DNA of 64,000 bases, taken from contig JAKFWA010000035.1 of assembly GCA_021732995.1 (NCBI GenBank), positions 1 to 64,000 of the forward strand, read 5' to 3'. Source of the stretch: Planctomycetaceae bacterium (GTDB lineage: Bacteria; Planctomycetota; Planctomycetia; Planctomycetales; Planctomycetaceae). Positions 18,691 to 27,468 of the stretch are shown in pieces. Below the pieces are notes generated by a model. It was not told where the DNA came from, ran no database searches, and saw only the letters and a program-made list of their open reading frames with translations. Each line of letters begins with the position of its first letter. Position 1 is the stretch's first letter. The position numbers were made by a program, and so were the translations under genes.

Positions 18691-20106
18691 TTAACGTCCC
18701 CCAGCCCGACGATTGTGATTGGTGATGTTGTCCGAAGCGGCGTCGAACGCTGTGGGGAGAATCACGATTGATGTGGTAGCTGTCAGCGTTGCAGGCGGCG
18801 GTGCGGTCATTTCAGGGCAGGCGAGATGACCGAAATAATCAATGACACCATTGCCGTTCAGATCCTCGCCAGTATCGAGAACACCATTGCGGTTGAAGTC
18901 CTCGGTCGGAAATGGCTCCAGGATTCCCAGTAATCCATCCGGTCCGGCGGAGACCACCAACGGTTTGTGATACACATCAAACGTCGGAAAGCTCCACAAG
19001 GCATCGTATGCGAGTTCTGTTTCGAGCAGTTTCGATGCCGGAATATTCAGTGTGAAGCTGAGTCGCCTGAATTCACTAATCAGCAACCCGTAGGGATCAT
19101 CAGGATCCTGATTCAGTTGATCGTAGGTCACCAGAACGGGTTGATTGACTTGCACTGGCGCACGGGGCAGTCCACTGATAAACAAGCCTGCAAACCGCCG
19201 CCATTCGGAATCGATGGTTAGGTCGTCCGATGGTCCTGATGACGTAACGATTCCCACCTCAGGAAGATTATCGTTAGTCCCATCTCCATCATCATCATTG
19301 CCACCAACTCCTGGCTGGCCGTCTGGGCCGAAAACTCCATACGGCTTAATGAGTCGCGTTGGCGACCGGTAGAATCTCAGTGGGCGTCCCCAGCCGTCGA
19401 CGAACTCCATCAACCCATCGCCGTCTGTATCTCGCAGTTCGGATGACTTGAAATCGTCACCAACCGGAGAAACACCAAAAATCTCCAGGCGAGTGAGGGC
19501 GTAATAAAGAAGCTCTGAACTCTCAGTAGTACGCTGGTGCTTGGTGATGTCAACACCATCCAGCGTTCCATTGCCGTTTGCGTCCTCACCGGTATCCAGC
19601 GTTCCGTTGCCGTTTACATCTTCTCCCCAGAAGGCGCGATCCGCCTGCATACGCTGGCGGGCTGTTTGAGAAGTAAAAGGCAATAGTTCACTGAAGAACT
19701 GCGGAAACAACAAACGGGCGAATGCTTTTCGAGCGAGCATATCCGTCGCCTCGCGGGAGAACCCGGGCAGTTGCAGAAACTCGCCCGCATCCTGCGTTCC
19801 GTTGCCGTTAGAATCGATTACTACACCCGCTTCCAAGGCAGAGTGGAAACGATTGACGAACGAAGTGAAGTCCGGACGCCGGTAGGCTCGTTCCAGCCCT
19901 TTCAGTCTCTCGCTGATCAGGCCTTCGATTTTCTGAATCGTCGCAATGGTCTGTGCTTCGCGGGCGTTCTCAATATAGTTGGCTACCGTTACTCCGAGCG
20001 TTGTGATCAGGAAGGACACGATGCCGATCACGATCAGCAGTTCTACCATTGTAAAACCACGTGATACTCGCTGGCTGTGGCGCTCAAGTTGAATGGAATT
20101 GTTCAT
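18691..20106 (-). CDS. Prepilin-type protein with calcium loops
   Basis: A 471-residue protein with signature RGFTMVELLIVIGIVSFLIT and the helix REAQTIATIQKIEGLISERL. This helix could be GspG-like, but the protein is three times the normal size and the next gene upstream is a better GspG match. Calcium-type loops are the densest among the small pseudopilins: DSNGNGTQDAGE, DVNGNGTLDTGED, ANGNGTLDG, DTDGDGLME, DDDGDGTND, DFNRNGVLDTGED and LNGNGVID. A good GGGAG lies 7 nt before the ATG. It is 26 nt after the GspG-like gene and one base before the GspH-like gene. Its exact subunit identity is unresolved. Confidence 0.78.
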   Translation of the reverse strand: MNNSIQLERHSQRVSRGFTMVELLIVIGIVSFLITTLGVTVANYIENAREAQTIATIQKIEGLISERLKGLERAYRRPDFTSFVNRFHSALEAGVVIDSNGNGTQDAGEFLQLPGFSREATDMLARKAFARLLFPQFFSELLPFTSQTARQRMQADRAFWGEDVNGNGTLDTGEDANGNGTLDGVDITKHQRTTESSELLYYALTRLEIFGVSPVGDDFKSSELRDTDGDGLMEFVDGWGRPLRFYRSPTRLIKPYGVFGPDGQPGVGGNDDDGDGTNDNLPEVGIVTSSGPSDDLTIDSEWRRFAGLFISGLPRAPVQVNQPVLVTYDQLNQDPDDPYGLLISEFRRLSFTLNIPASKLLETELAYDALWSFPTFDVYHKPLVVSAGPDGLLGILEPFPTEDFNRNGVLDTGEDLNGNGVIDYFGHLACPEMTAPPPATLTATTSIVILPTAFDAASDNITNHNRRAGGR

Positions 20107-20132
20107 AGCGAAACTCCCGTCTAGAGCGACGG

Positions 20133-21053
20133 CTATTGATTCAGCATTCCCGAATGGAAATTGGTGATGTTGTCGCGGTCTTCGCCATTCGTCAGGCCGG
20201 TCTCGTCTTGCGTGTTGAACGCACCGCCGTCACCGTACGCCTTGTCGAAACCTGGAGAAATGAGCTGATATGTGGATTTATTGTGCGGAGTACTCGCCGC
20301 AGGGCCAGCCGGCCAGTTGATATTGATACCGGGTAAATAATAGGCCCGCTTCATTCGTTGCTGGGCTGATGCCGTACCCCAGTTGTCAGCGTTCACCCAT
20401 TCAGTTGGCGTTGCGGTATCCTGCCTCACGCGGAAGCCGTTGGCAAAATACAGGTAAGGGTTCGTCTGACCTTGAATCGGATCGAGATATTCGCGCATCT
20501 GGTCGTTGTCGACATCGCAAAGGCGTGCGGGCTTAAGTTCAGTGAAGGGACCCTCACGGTTTCCACCGGTCGCGAACGGATTCTGAGGGTTCCTGGAAAA
20601 CCCGACCAAGGCACCGCTGTTCGGGTCTCTCAATCCGCCCAGAAAGAACACCAGACATTCAGCGCCGTCGAGTTCAATCGGCTGGGCCGAGCTTGTGCCG
20701 TCCCCGTTGATGTCGACGTTCTGAGAGAAATTAAACTGCGGCCACATCTGGCGGATAATGGCACGACTGCGTTGGGTATCGGAATTGGATGTCCACAGTG
20801 TTGCCGTTTCACAGAACGCCAGGGAGCCCGGAACTTCGACACCAAAACGCTGCTTGAACTGGGTCAATCCGGTGTCCAGTTTCTCCATGTCCGTCTTGAC
20901 TTCCTGCACACGCGCTGTGATGCGGACTCTCTGGATTGCCGGCAGCAGCAGGCCCATCAAGATCGCCAGAATCACGATTGAAATCATGATTTCGACGAGC
21001 GTAAAGCCGCCTCGTGCGCGATTGGCCAATACGTATTTATCAGACCGCAACAT
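20133..21053 (-). CDS. Prepilin-type protein, GspG-like
   Basis: A 306-residue protein with signature GGFTLVEIMISIVILAILMG and the helix ARVQEVKTDMEKLDTGLTQF followed by G-V-E-V-P. The helix and the 'F-x-x-x-x-G-x-x-x-P' spacing are like GspG, the major pseudopilin. The protein is about twice the normal GspG length. It shows DINGDG and DVDNDQ loops, fewer than its neighbours. GGAGG with a 6-nt spacer points to the ATG at 21053 rather than the GTG just before it. It directly follows gspF, as GspG does in classical operons. Confidence 0.82.
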   Translation of the reverse strand: MLRSDKYVLANRARGGFTLVEIMISIVILAILMGLLLPAIQRVRITARVQEVKTDMEKLDTGLTQFKQRFGVEVPGSLAFCETATLWTSNSDTQRSRAIIRQMWPQFNFSQNVDINGDGTSSAQPIELDGAECLVFFLGGLRDPNSGALVGFSRNPQNPFATGGNREGPFTELKPARLCDVDNDQMREYLDPIQGQTNPYLYFANGFRVRQDTATPTEWVNADNWGTASAQQRMKRAYYLPGININWPAGPAASTPHNKSTYQLISPGFDKAYGDGGAFNTQDETGLTNGEDRDNITNFHSGMLNQ

Positions 21054-21106
21054 CACTTGCCTCCCGAGCGTGATGAACGCTTCTCTGCAAATAACCCCCC
21101 GGACGA

Positions 21107-22357
21107 TTACGACAAGTCGTTGAGGAGCTTGATCAGTGGCATGAACAACGCAATAACGATGAATCCGACGACCAGACCGAGGACCACAACCAGCATGGGC
21201 TCCAGCAGCTTGATCAGACCGTCAACGAGGACCGTTACTTCTTCGTCGTAGACGTCGGCGACCTTGTACATCATGACGTCGAGGGCACCTGTTTCTTCAC
21301 CCACGTCCACCATGTTGACCACGAGGTCATCGACGATACGGGCTTCCTTCAGCGGAACTGCAATCGATTCACCTTCGCGAATCGCTGCGTAGATATTGTC
21401 AAAAGCCCGTTTAAAAACTGCGTTGCCCGAGGTGTCACGCGCAATCGTCAGTGCTTCCAGAATGGGCACGCCCGACGCGATCAGCGTGCCCAGCGTCCGC
21501 ATGATGCGCGCTGTTGTTGATTTAGATAATATTTTGCCCATCAAAGGTATCTTGAGGGCCGCATAGTCGAGGATGTACTCGCCTGTTTTGTTCTTACGAA
21601 CGATCTTCAAGAAGATGATGAGGGCGATCGGAAGCACTGGTGCCAGGAACCAGTAGGAAGCGACCATGTCGCTGGTCTTGATCAGCAGCTCGGTAATCTT
21701 GGGCAACTCGGTACCGAAGCCTTCAAAGATGGCTTTGAACTTCGGAATGATCCACACCATGATGAAGCCGACGATCAACGTTGCCACCGTCACAACTGCG
21801 ACGGGGTAAATCATCGCACCCTGAACCTTGCGTTTCAGGCTCTGTGCTCGCTCTTTGAATTCCGCGAGTCGCTGCAGAATGATTTCCAGGGCACCGCCAG
21901 CTTCACCAGCTCGTACCATATTGACATACAGGTCGTCGAAGGCTCTGGGTTGCTTCGCCATAGCCTCCGAAAGAGTTGATCCAGATTCGACGTCTTCAAT
22001 AACGCCCACCAGTGAACTCTTCAGAGGGCCCGGTTTCGCCTGGCCTTCAAGAATCTTGAGGCTGCGCAGAATCGGTAGTCCGGCGTCCTGCAGCACCGAG
22101 AGTTGTCGAGTGAACGAGCACAAATGGGCGGCTTTCACTCGGCCGAACGAAAAGCCGCGTCTCTTCTTAGCCGGTCCGGGAGCCTTCTTCTCGGCAGTCT
22201 TCTTGCCCTTCTTGCCCTTCTTCTGCTCGGCAATCTTGGTGACGAAGAAGCCTTTCTGGCGTATCGCCTGTTGGGCTTCGGCTTCGGACGCCGCCTCGAC
22301 CGTATCCTTGATCTCCGTGCCAGCATTATCCATGGCTTCATATTGATATACTGGCAT
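21107..22357 (-). CDS. Type II secretion/type IV pilus inner-membrane platform protein (GspF/PilC)
   Basis: A 416-residue polytopic inner-membrane protein that connects the ATPase with pilin assembly. It begins PVYQYEAMDNAG as family members do. A Lys-rich linker at about 47-70 (KKGKKGKKTAEKK) follows the N-terminal part. Two T2SSF repeats come next: the first starts FTRQLSVLQDAGLPILRSLK and the second is STTARIMRTLGTLIASGVPI. Membrane segments lie at about 167-190, 215-235 and 385-408. GGAG sits 7 nt before the ATG. It lies between the second GspE-type ATPase and the GspG-like gene, so it is well placed to be the platform for this operon. Confidence 0.95.
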   Translation of the reverse strand: MPVYQYEAMDNAGTEIKDTVEAASEAEAQQAIRQKGFFVTKIAEQKKGKKGKKTAEKKAPGPAKKRRGFSFGRVKAAHLCSFTRQLSVLQDAGLPILRSLKILEGQAKPGPLKSSLVGVIEDVESGSTLSEAMAKQPRAFDDLYVNMVRAGEAGGALEIILQRLAEFKERAQSLKRKVQGAMIYPVAVVTVATLIVGFIMVWIIPKFKAIFEGFGTELPKITELLIKTSDMVASYWFLAPVLPIALIIFLKIVRKNKTGEYILDYAALKIPLMGKILSKSTTARIMRTLGTLIASGVPILEALTIARDTSGNAVFKRAFDNIYAAIREGESIAVPLKEARIVDDLVVNMVDVGEETGALDVMMYKVADVYDEEVTVLVDGLIKLLEPMLVVVLGLVVGFIVIALFMPLIKLLNDLS

Positions 22358-22410
22358 GCGAATTCTCCATCAGTCGGTTAATGAATTAGCAATTGGATTC
22401 GTGCAGAATC

Positions 22411-24123
22411 TCAGTCGACGTCTTCCATAACGGTTTCGCGAACAACTTCGTCGATCGTAGTGACGCCGTCAAAAATCTGCTTCAGGCCCGATTCACGCAG
22501 GGTCGTCATGCCCTGGCTGCGAGCTAAATTGCGAAGCTCGTCCGTGGATGCGTTCGACGAAATCATGTCGCGAATATCGTCTGTCACACCCATCAATTCG
22601 TAGAGGCCGCAGCGCCCCTTGTATCCACCATTATTACATCGGGAGCAGCCGCGACCGTAATAGAAACGGTATTTTCGCGCCTGTTGAATCGGGAGCTGCA
22701 ACTCCATCAGCAACTCGTCGCTGGGTTCAAATTCAGTACGGCAGTCGGAGCAAATACGTCGTACCAGCCGCTGAGCCAGAATGGCTTCAACTGTGGCTGT
22801 GATCATGAAGGGCGGGACGCCCATGTCTCGTAAGCGGGTAATCGTGGCTGGAGCGTCATTCGTATGCAGTGTGCTGAATACAAGGTGTCCAGTGAGTGCG
22901 CTTTGGATCGCGATTTCAGCAGTTTCAAAGTCGCGGATCTCGCCTACCAGAATCACGTCGGGATCGTGTCGCAGAATCGCACGCAACACATTCGCGAACG
23001 TAACTCCAATTTCGTTATTAACGGGTACTTGCACCAGCCCGCTGATATCATATTCAATCGGGTCTTCGGTGGTGATAATCTTGGTTTCAATGTCGTTCAG
23101 TTCGTTCAACGCTGAGTAGAGCGTTGTGGTCTTGCCGCTGCCCGTTGGCCCGGTCACCAGCACGATACCGTTGGGTGTCTGCAGGAATTGCCGGAATCGC
23201 GACAATGTTGTTGTGTCCATGCCGATCTTGTTGAGGTCCAGTTGCACCACAGTGCGATCAAGCACTCGCATAACGACGGACTCACCGAACATCGTCGGCA
23301 AGACGCTGACGCGCAGGTCGACGGGGTTACCACCGACACTGAGTTCAATGCGACCGTCCTGCGGCAGGCGACGCTCGGCGATATCCAGGTTAGCCATGAC
23401 TTTGACGCGACTGACGATAGCGTTCGCCAGATGTCGTGGTGGTGGCACCATTTCATACAAGACGCCGTCGGCCTTGACTCGAATCTTGAATTCTTCTTCG
23501 AACGGCTCCAGATGAATGTCGCTGGCTTTATCTTTAATGGCCAGCAACAGCACCATGTTTAAAAGTTTGCGGATGGGAGTTGAGTTCGCGAGCTCATCTT
23601 CGGACCCGATGTCATACGCTTTACTACGCTTACCGGAGCCGTCGAATTCGGCCTCCATCTGCTGAATGACGTCCTCGATGCTCTCTTCTTTGGACGCCGA
23701 ATAATACTTCTCGATGGCCTTCATTACGTCGGTTTGTGATGCGACCGCACCACGAACGTCGTAACCCAGAAAATTTCGCAAGTCATCGAGCGCGCCGAGA
23801 TTCTGAGGTTCGGCCATCGCAACAGTGAGTACGTCATTGCGCAATGATACCGGCATGATCTTGTAGAGTTCCGCCATCGTCTGCGGAACGAGTTCCAAGA
23901 CCTTCGGCGGGATGGTTGTTTCCGCCAGGTTTACGACGGGCATACCGCATTGTTCGGCGAGTGCTTCGGTGATTTGCGCAGGGGTTACCAGCCCCATCTG
24001 GAGCGCAACTTCTCCGAATAGCGTCCCCGACGTCTGCTTTTGTTGCTCAACGACGTCCCAAACCTGGTCCTCGGTCAAGTAGCCGAGATCAACCAATATA
24101 GCGCCGAATTTGCGCGTAGCCAT
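22411..24123 (-). CDS. GspE/PilB-type assembly ATPase (second copy)
   Basis: A 570-residue hexameric secretion/pilus extension ATPase. The N-terminal domain is of the T2SSE-N type (GAILVDLGYLTEDQVWDVVE). The core has Walker A GPTGSGKT at about 324, an Asp box, Walker B in ILVGEIRD, the His box FSTLHTNDAP, and two CxxC pairs (CSDC, CSRC) for zinc. It is followed by gspF 53 nt downstream. The second GspE-like ATPase of the operon (25501-27204) differs at 'DPDVILVGE', which here is the canonical form. The ATG is close to AGGGG at 3-4 nt, a rather short spacing. Confidence 0.95.
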   Translation of the reverse strand: MATRKFGAILVDLGYLTEDQVWDVVEQQKQTSGTLFGEVALQMGLVTPAQITEALAEQCGMPVVNLAETTIPPKVLELVPQTMAELYKIMPVSLRNDVLTVAMAEPQNLGALDDLRNFLGYDVRGAVASQTDVMKAIEKYYSASKEESIEDVIQQMEAEFDGSGKRSKAYDIGSEDELANSTPIRKLLNMVLLLAIKDKASDIHLEPFEEEFKIRVKADGVLYEMVPPPRHLANAIVSRVKVMANLDIAERRLPQDGRIELSVGGNPVDLRVSVLPTMFGESVVMRVLDRTVVQLDLNKIGMDTTTLSRFRQFLQTPNGIVLVTGPTGSGKTTTLYSALNELNDIETKIITTEDPIEYDISGLVQVPVNNEIGVTFANVLRAILRHDPDVILVGEIRDFETAEIAIQSALTGHLVFSTLHTNDAPATITRLRDMGVPPFMITATVEAILAQRLVRRICSDCRTEFEPSDELLMELQLPIQQARKYRFYYGRGCSRCNNGGYKGRCGLYELMGVTDDIRDMISSNASTDELRNLARSQGMTTLRESGLKQIFDGVTTIDEVVRETVMEDVD

Positions 24124-24155
24124 CAGCCCCTCTCAGAACGAAAGTGGATCGCAGA

Positions 24156-25274
24156 CTATTCCCAAGTCTCTTCCTGGTCCTCGTCTTCGGCCTCCTCGAG
24201 AATGCCCTTCTTGGCGGCTTCAATCTTGGCCCGAAGTTCCGCAGGTTGATTCGATTTCTGAATCACGTCAGCTTCTTCGCAGATGCCTCGATGCCAGAGA
24301 TCGAACAAGGCATCGTCGAGCAATTGCATGCCGTATTTGCGACCCGTTTGAATAGCCGAGTTGATACGGAATGTTTTGCCTTCGCGAATCAGATTGGCGA
24401 TAGCGGGAGTGACAACCAGCAATTCGTAGGCGGCCACGACTCCCTTGGGTTTACGAGGAAGGAGTGCCTGACTCAGCGTGCCCAAAATACCAGTCGAAAG
24501 CTGCGTGCGAATCTGAGCCTGCTGAGTCGTGGGAAAAACGTCAATGATACGATCAACGGTACCTTGAGCACCGGTGGTGTGTAGCGTTCCGAAAACAACG
24601 TGGCCGGTTTCGGCCGCAGTGATGGCTGATTCGATCGTTTCCAAGTCGCGCATTTCGCCGACGAGGATCACGTCCGGGTCTTGCCGCAGGGCGCGTCGCA
24701 GGGCTTCAGCGAAAGATGGGCAATCGGTCCCAATCTCCCGCTGATTCATTGTACACTTAATGTGATTGTGATAATACTCGATCGGGTCTTCCAGCGTGAT
24801 GATATGATGAGCCATGTTATGGTTCATCCAGTTGATCATACTGGCAAGACTGGTGGTCTTACCGCTTCCCGTCGGCCCGGTTACCAGGAAGAGTCCGCGC
24901 GGTCGTTGAATGAGTTCCAGGCAGACAGGGGGCAATCCGATCTGCTCCGGCGCGAGGAATTCATTCGGAATGCGTCGCAGCACCAGTGAGACGCGTCCCT
25001 TCTGCTTAAAGACCGAGACCCGAAATCGCGCCTTGGTTCCGAAAGCAAAACCGAAGTCGGATGAACCGGTTTCTTGAAGTTCCTGCTGGTTCCGTTCGGG
25101 CGTGATGCTCTTCATCAGCGCCACGCTGTCTTCCGGCTCAAGACTTCGCGTCTCGAGCCGCACCATGTGTCCACCAACCCGAACGACCGGAGGTTGCCCA
25201 ACGACGATATGGAGATCGCTGACGCGCTCCTTAACGACCGTTTCCAACAACTTATCAATCTGGAAGGCGGACAT
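24156..25274 (-). CDS. pilT: PilT-type retraction ATPase
   Basis: A 372-residue ATPase that in type IV pili drives depolymerisation. It begins with a short N-terminal PAS-like domain and has Walker A GPTGSGKTTS at about 132, the acidic Asp box (TLEDPIEY), Walker B ILVGEMRDLET and the His box FGTLHTTGA. The C-terminal AIANLIREGKT matches the diagnostic AIRNLIREGK of PilT. There are no zinc cysteine pairs. Its presence between two PilB/GspE-type ATPases points to a retractable pilus-like machine rather than a simple type II secretion system. The start has no visible Shine-Dalgarno. Confidence 0.95.
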   Translation of the reverse strand: MSAFQIDKLLETVVKERVSDLHIVVGQPPVVRVGGHMVRLETRSLEPEDSVALMKSITPERNQQELQETGSSDFGFAFGTKARFRVSVFKQKGRVSLVLRRIPNEFLAPEQIGLPPVCLELIQRPRGLFLVTGPTGSGKTTSLASMINWMNHNMAHHIITLEDPIEYYHNHIKCTMNQREIGTDCPSFAEALRRALRQDPDVILVGEMRDLETIESAITAAETGHVVFGTLHTTGAQGTVDRIIDVFPTTQQAQIRTQLSTGILGTLSQALLPRKPKGVVAAYELLVVTPAIANLIREGKTFRINSAIQTGRKYGMQLLDDALFDLWHRGICEEADVIQKSNQPAELRAKIEAAKKGILEEAEDEDQEETWE

Positions 25275-25500
25275 TGATGAGTCTCAGTTTTGTTGGGAGA
25301 CCTGCGGACGGTCTCGCTGGCCCAAAATCTTTTCCAAAAAACTTTCTGACTTCCACTTGGCAGACAGAAAACGGAGACGTGGTAATTCGCAGTGCCAAAC
25401 CGGCAAATGCATCAGCGGAGAGCGATCTGCCGCCGTGGAGTGACTTTTAGGACCCCGTTGCAAAATGCGCGGGTGGCCGGGCACGTGCCGACGGCCGCGA

Positions 25501-27204
25501 CTAATGCCCACCTTTCTCGAGCGAGTAGACCTCCGAAAGGTGGGTTAGTCCTTTGAGTGCCTTGTCGAGGCAGTCGTCAACAAGCGTTTTCATTCCAAAC
25601 AGTCTTGCCTGTCGGCGAATGTTTTGAGAAGGCTCCCGATTAAAGGTCAATTCGCGAATTGCGGAGTTCATCACCATCAATTCAAAGACAGCAACGCGTC
25701 CGCGGAAGCCGGTTTGATGGCAGTTGGAGCAGCCCTTGCCACGCATAAATGTGCTGTTGGCTGCGACCTCTGGCGAGATATCGAAGTGTTGCAATTCGCC
25801 CTGTGCCGGCCGGTACGGCTCGCCGCACTTCTGGCAGATGCGACGCGCGAGGCGTTGCGCCATGACCGCCATCACACTGGAAGCCACGAGGAATGGCTGA
25901 ACGTGCATATCGATCAAGCGAGTGATTGCTCCGGGCGCATCGTTCGTGTGGAGTGTGCTGAAAACCAAGTGGCCAGTTAGGCTGGCCTGAATTGCCATTT
26001 CAGCGGTCTCCAAGTCGCGGATTTCGCCGACTAGGATGACGTTCGGAGCTTGTCGCAACATCGCACGAATGACGGACGCGAACGTCAGTCCGATCGCGGT
26101 CTTCACCTCGACTTGGTTGATCCCCTGAAGGATGTACTCGACCGGGTCTTCTGCCGTGATGATCTTTCGATCGGGGCGGTTGAGTTCGCCCAGCGCGCTA
26201 TAGAGAGTCGTGGTCTTGCCGCTACCCGTCGGGCCGGTCACCAGAAAGATGCCGTTGGGGCGCCGGATGACGTTGTTGAAGATGCGGTAATTCTCCTCAG
26301 AGAATCCGAGATTACGGATGCCCACCTTGATGCTATCACGATCAAGGATACGCATGACCACAGCCTGTCCATGTGCTGTCGGCATCATGCTCACGCGGAG
26401 ATCGATCTCTTTCGTGCCGACTCGAGTCTTGATGCGACCGTCCTGGCAGCGTCGCTTCTCCGAGATGTCCATTGTGGCCATGATCTTGATGCGGGAGATC
26501 ATGGCACTGAGTAGTCGTTTTGGAGGGCTATCCCTCTCTACGAGCTTGCCGTCGATGCGGTATCGGATTCGGATGCGGTCCTCGAACGGCTCGATATGGA
26601 TGTCGCTGGCCCGCATGTTCAGGGCCTCGGCAATGATCAGATTGACCAGCCGGATGATCGGAGCGCCGTTGTCGTCTTCGACGCCCGAGTTTTTGACGGT
26701 TGTATTGATTTCCGTCTGAGTGAAGTCGATCGCCGTTTCTGTGAATTCGGCGATCATGGAGTCGACGGATTCCCCTCCGCCGTGCCCGTAGTAGCGGTTG
26801 ATGGCCGCGAGGATCGAGTCGACTGAAGCGACCTCCGCTTTGACATCTTTATTGAGGATGAACCGGAGCTTATCCAAGACCGTGAAGTTCATCGGGTCGT
26901 TGATCGCCACGATGAGCGAGTCGCCTTCAAAACGCAGCGGCAGCACCTGATTCTCGCGAGCGACCGATTCCGGGACGAGTGCGATCACGTCTGACGCGAC
27001 TTCGACGGATGTCAGGTCAATCATGTCCTGGCCGTACGCCGAGCTTTGCGAAGTCGAGATGTCCGACTCGTCCACGTACCCCAAGCGGACCAGCGCGTCT
27101 TCAACGCGGATGCGGAGACGGTCAGCCATGTCTTCGGCTTCCGAGAGCTGATCATCGCCGATCAAACCCTTTGAAAGCAGTTGTTTGCAGATCTCGCTTG
27201 CCAT
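25501..27204 (-). CDS. GspE/PilB-type assembly ATPase (first copy)
   Basis: A 567-residue ATPase, the first gene of the operon. It has a T2SSE-N domain (LLSKGLIGDDQLSEAEDMAD, ISTSQSSAYGQDMIDL), Walker A GPTGSGKT at about 324, Walker B VILVGEIRDLET, the His box FSTLHTNDAPG and two CxxC pairs (CQKC, CSNC). Before Walker B it reads RQAPNVILVGE where the second ATPase has RHDPDVILVGE, so the two are clearly different paralogues. AAGGG lies about 7 nt before the ATG. A 226-base gap separates it from pilT, so a second promoter there is possible. About 260 bases upstream (27205-27468) carry no gene I recognise and probably the operon promoter. Confidence 0.94.
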   Translation of the reverse strand: MASEICKQLLSKGLIGDDQLSEAEDMADRLRIRVEDALVRLGYVDESDISTSQSSAYGQDMIDLTSVEVASDVIALVPESVARENQVLPLRFEGDSLIVAINDPMNFTVLDKLRFILNKDVKAEVASVDSILAAINRYYGHGGGESVDSMIAEFTETAIDFTQTEINTTVKNSGVEDDNGAPIIRLVNLIIAEALNMRASDIHIEPFEDRIRIRYRIDGKLVERDSPPKRLLSAMISRIKIMATMDISEKRRCQDGRIKTRVGTKEIDLRVSMMPTAHGQAVVMRILDRDSIKVGIRNLGFSEENYRIFNNVIRRPNGIFLVTGPTGSGKTTTLYSALGELNRPDRKIITAEDPVEYILQGINQVEVKTAIGLTFASVIRAMLRQAPNVILVGEIRDLETAEMAIQASLTGHLVFSTLHTNDAPGAITRLIDMHVQPFLVASSVMAVMAQRLARRICQKCGEPYRPAQGELQHFDISPEVAANSTFMRGKGCSNCHQTGFRGRVAVFELMVMNSAIRELTFNREPSQNIRRQARLFGMKTLVDDCLDKALKGLTHLSEVYSLEKGGH

Positions 27205-27468
27205 GAATCACCCTTCTGGTGCGTTTGCGCCGCCGCAAGCTATTCGCGTTGGCTTATGTGTTTCGTGCTGGAAGCAGAGGTGTGAGAAGCGGCTCCGATC
27301 GATTTGTTACTGAGTATTGTTGACGGTGCCTATAAGGCGCGAGCAAGCGGTCTTCTGACGGGAATTTGTTGATTAAGCGTGAACTCGAACGACCGACGTG
27401 TGACGTGATGCCGAAATGGCAATGGGCGTGAGCGAAGCGTAATGGCTCGAGTATCGAGACTATTGTGA

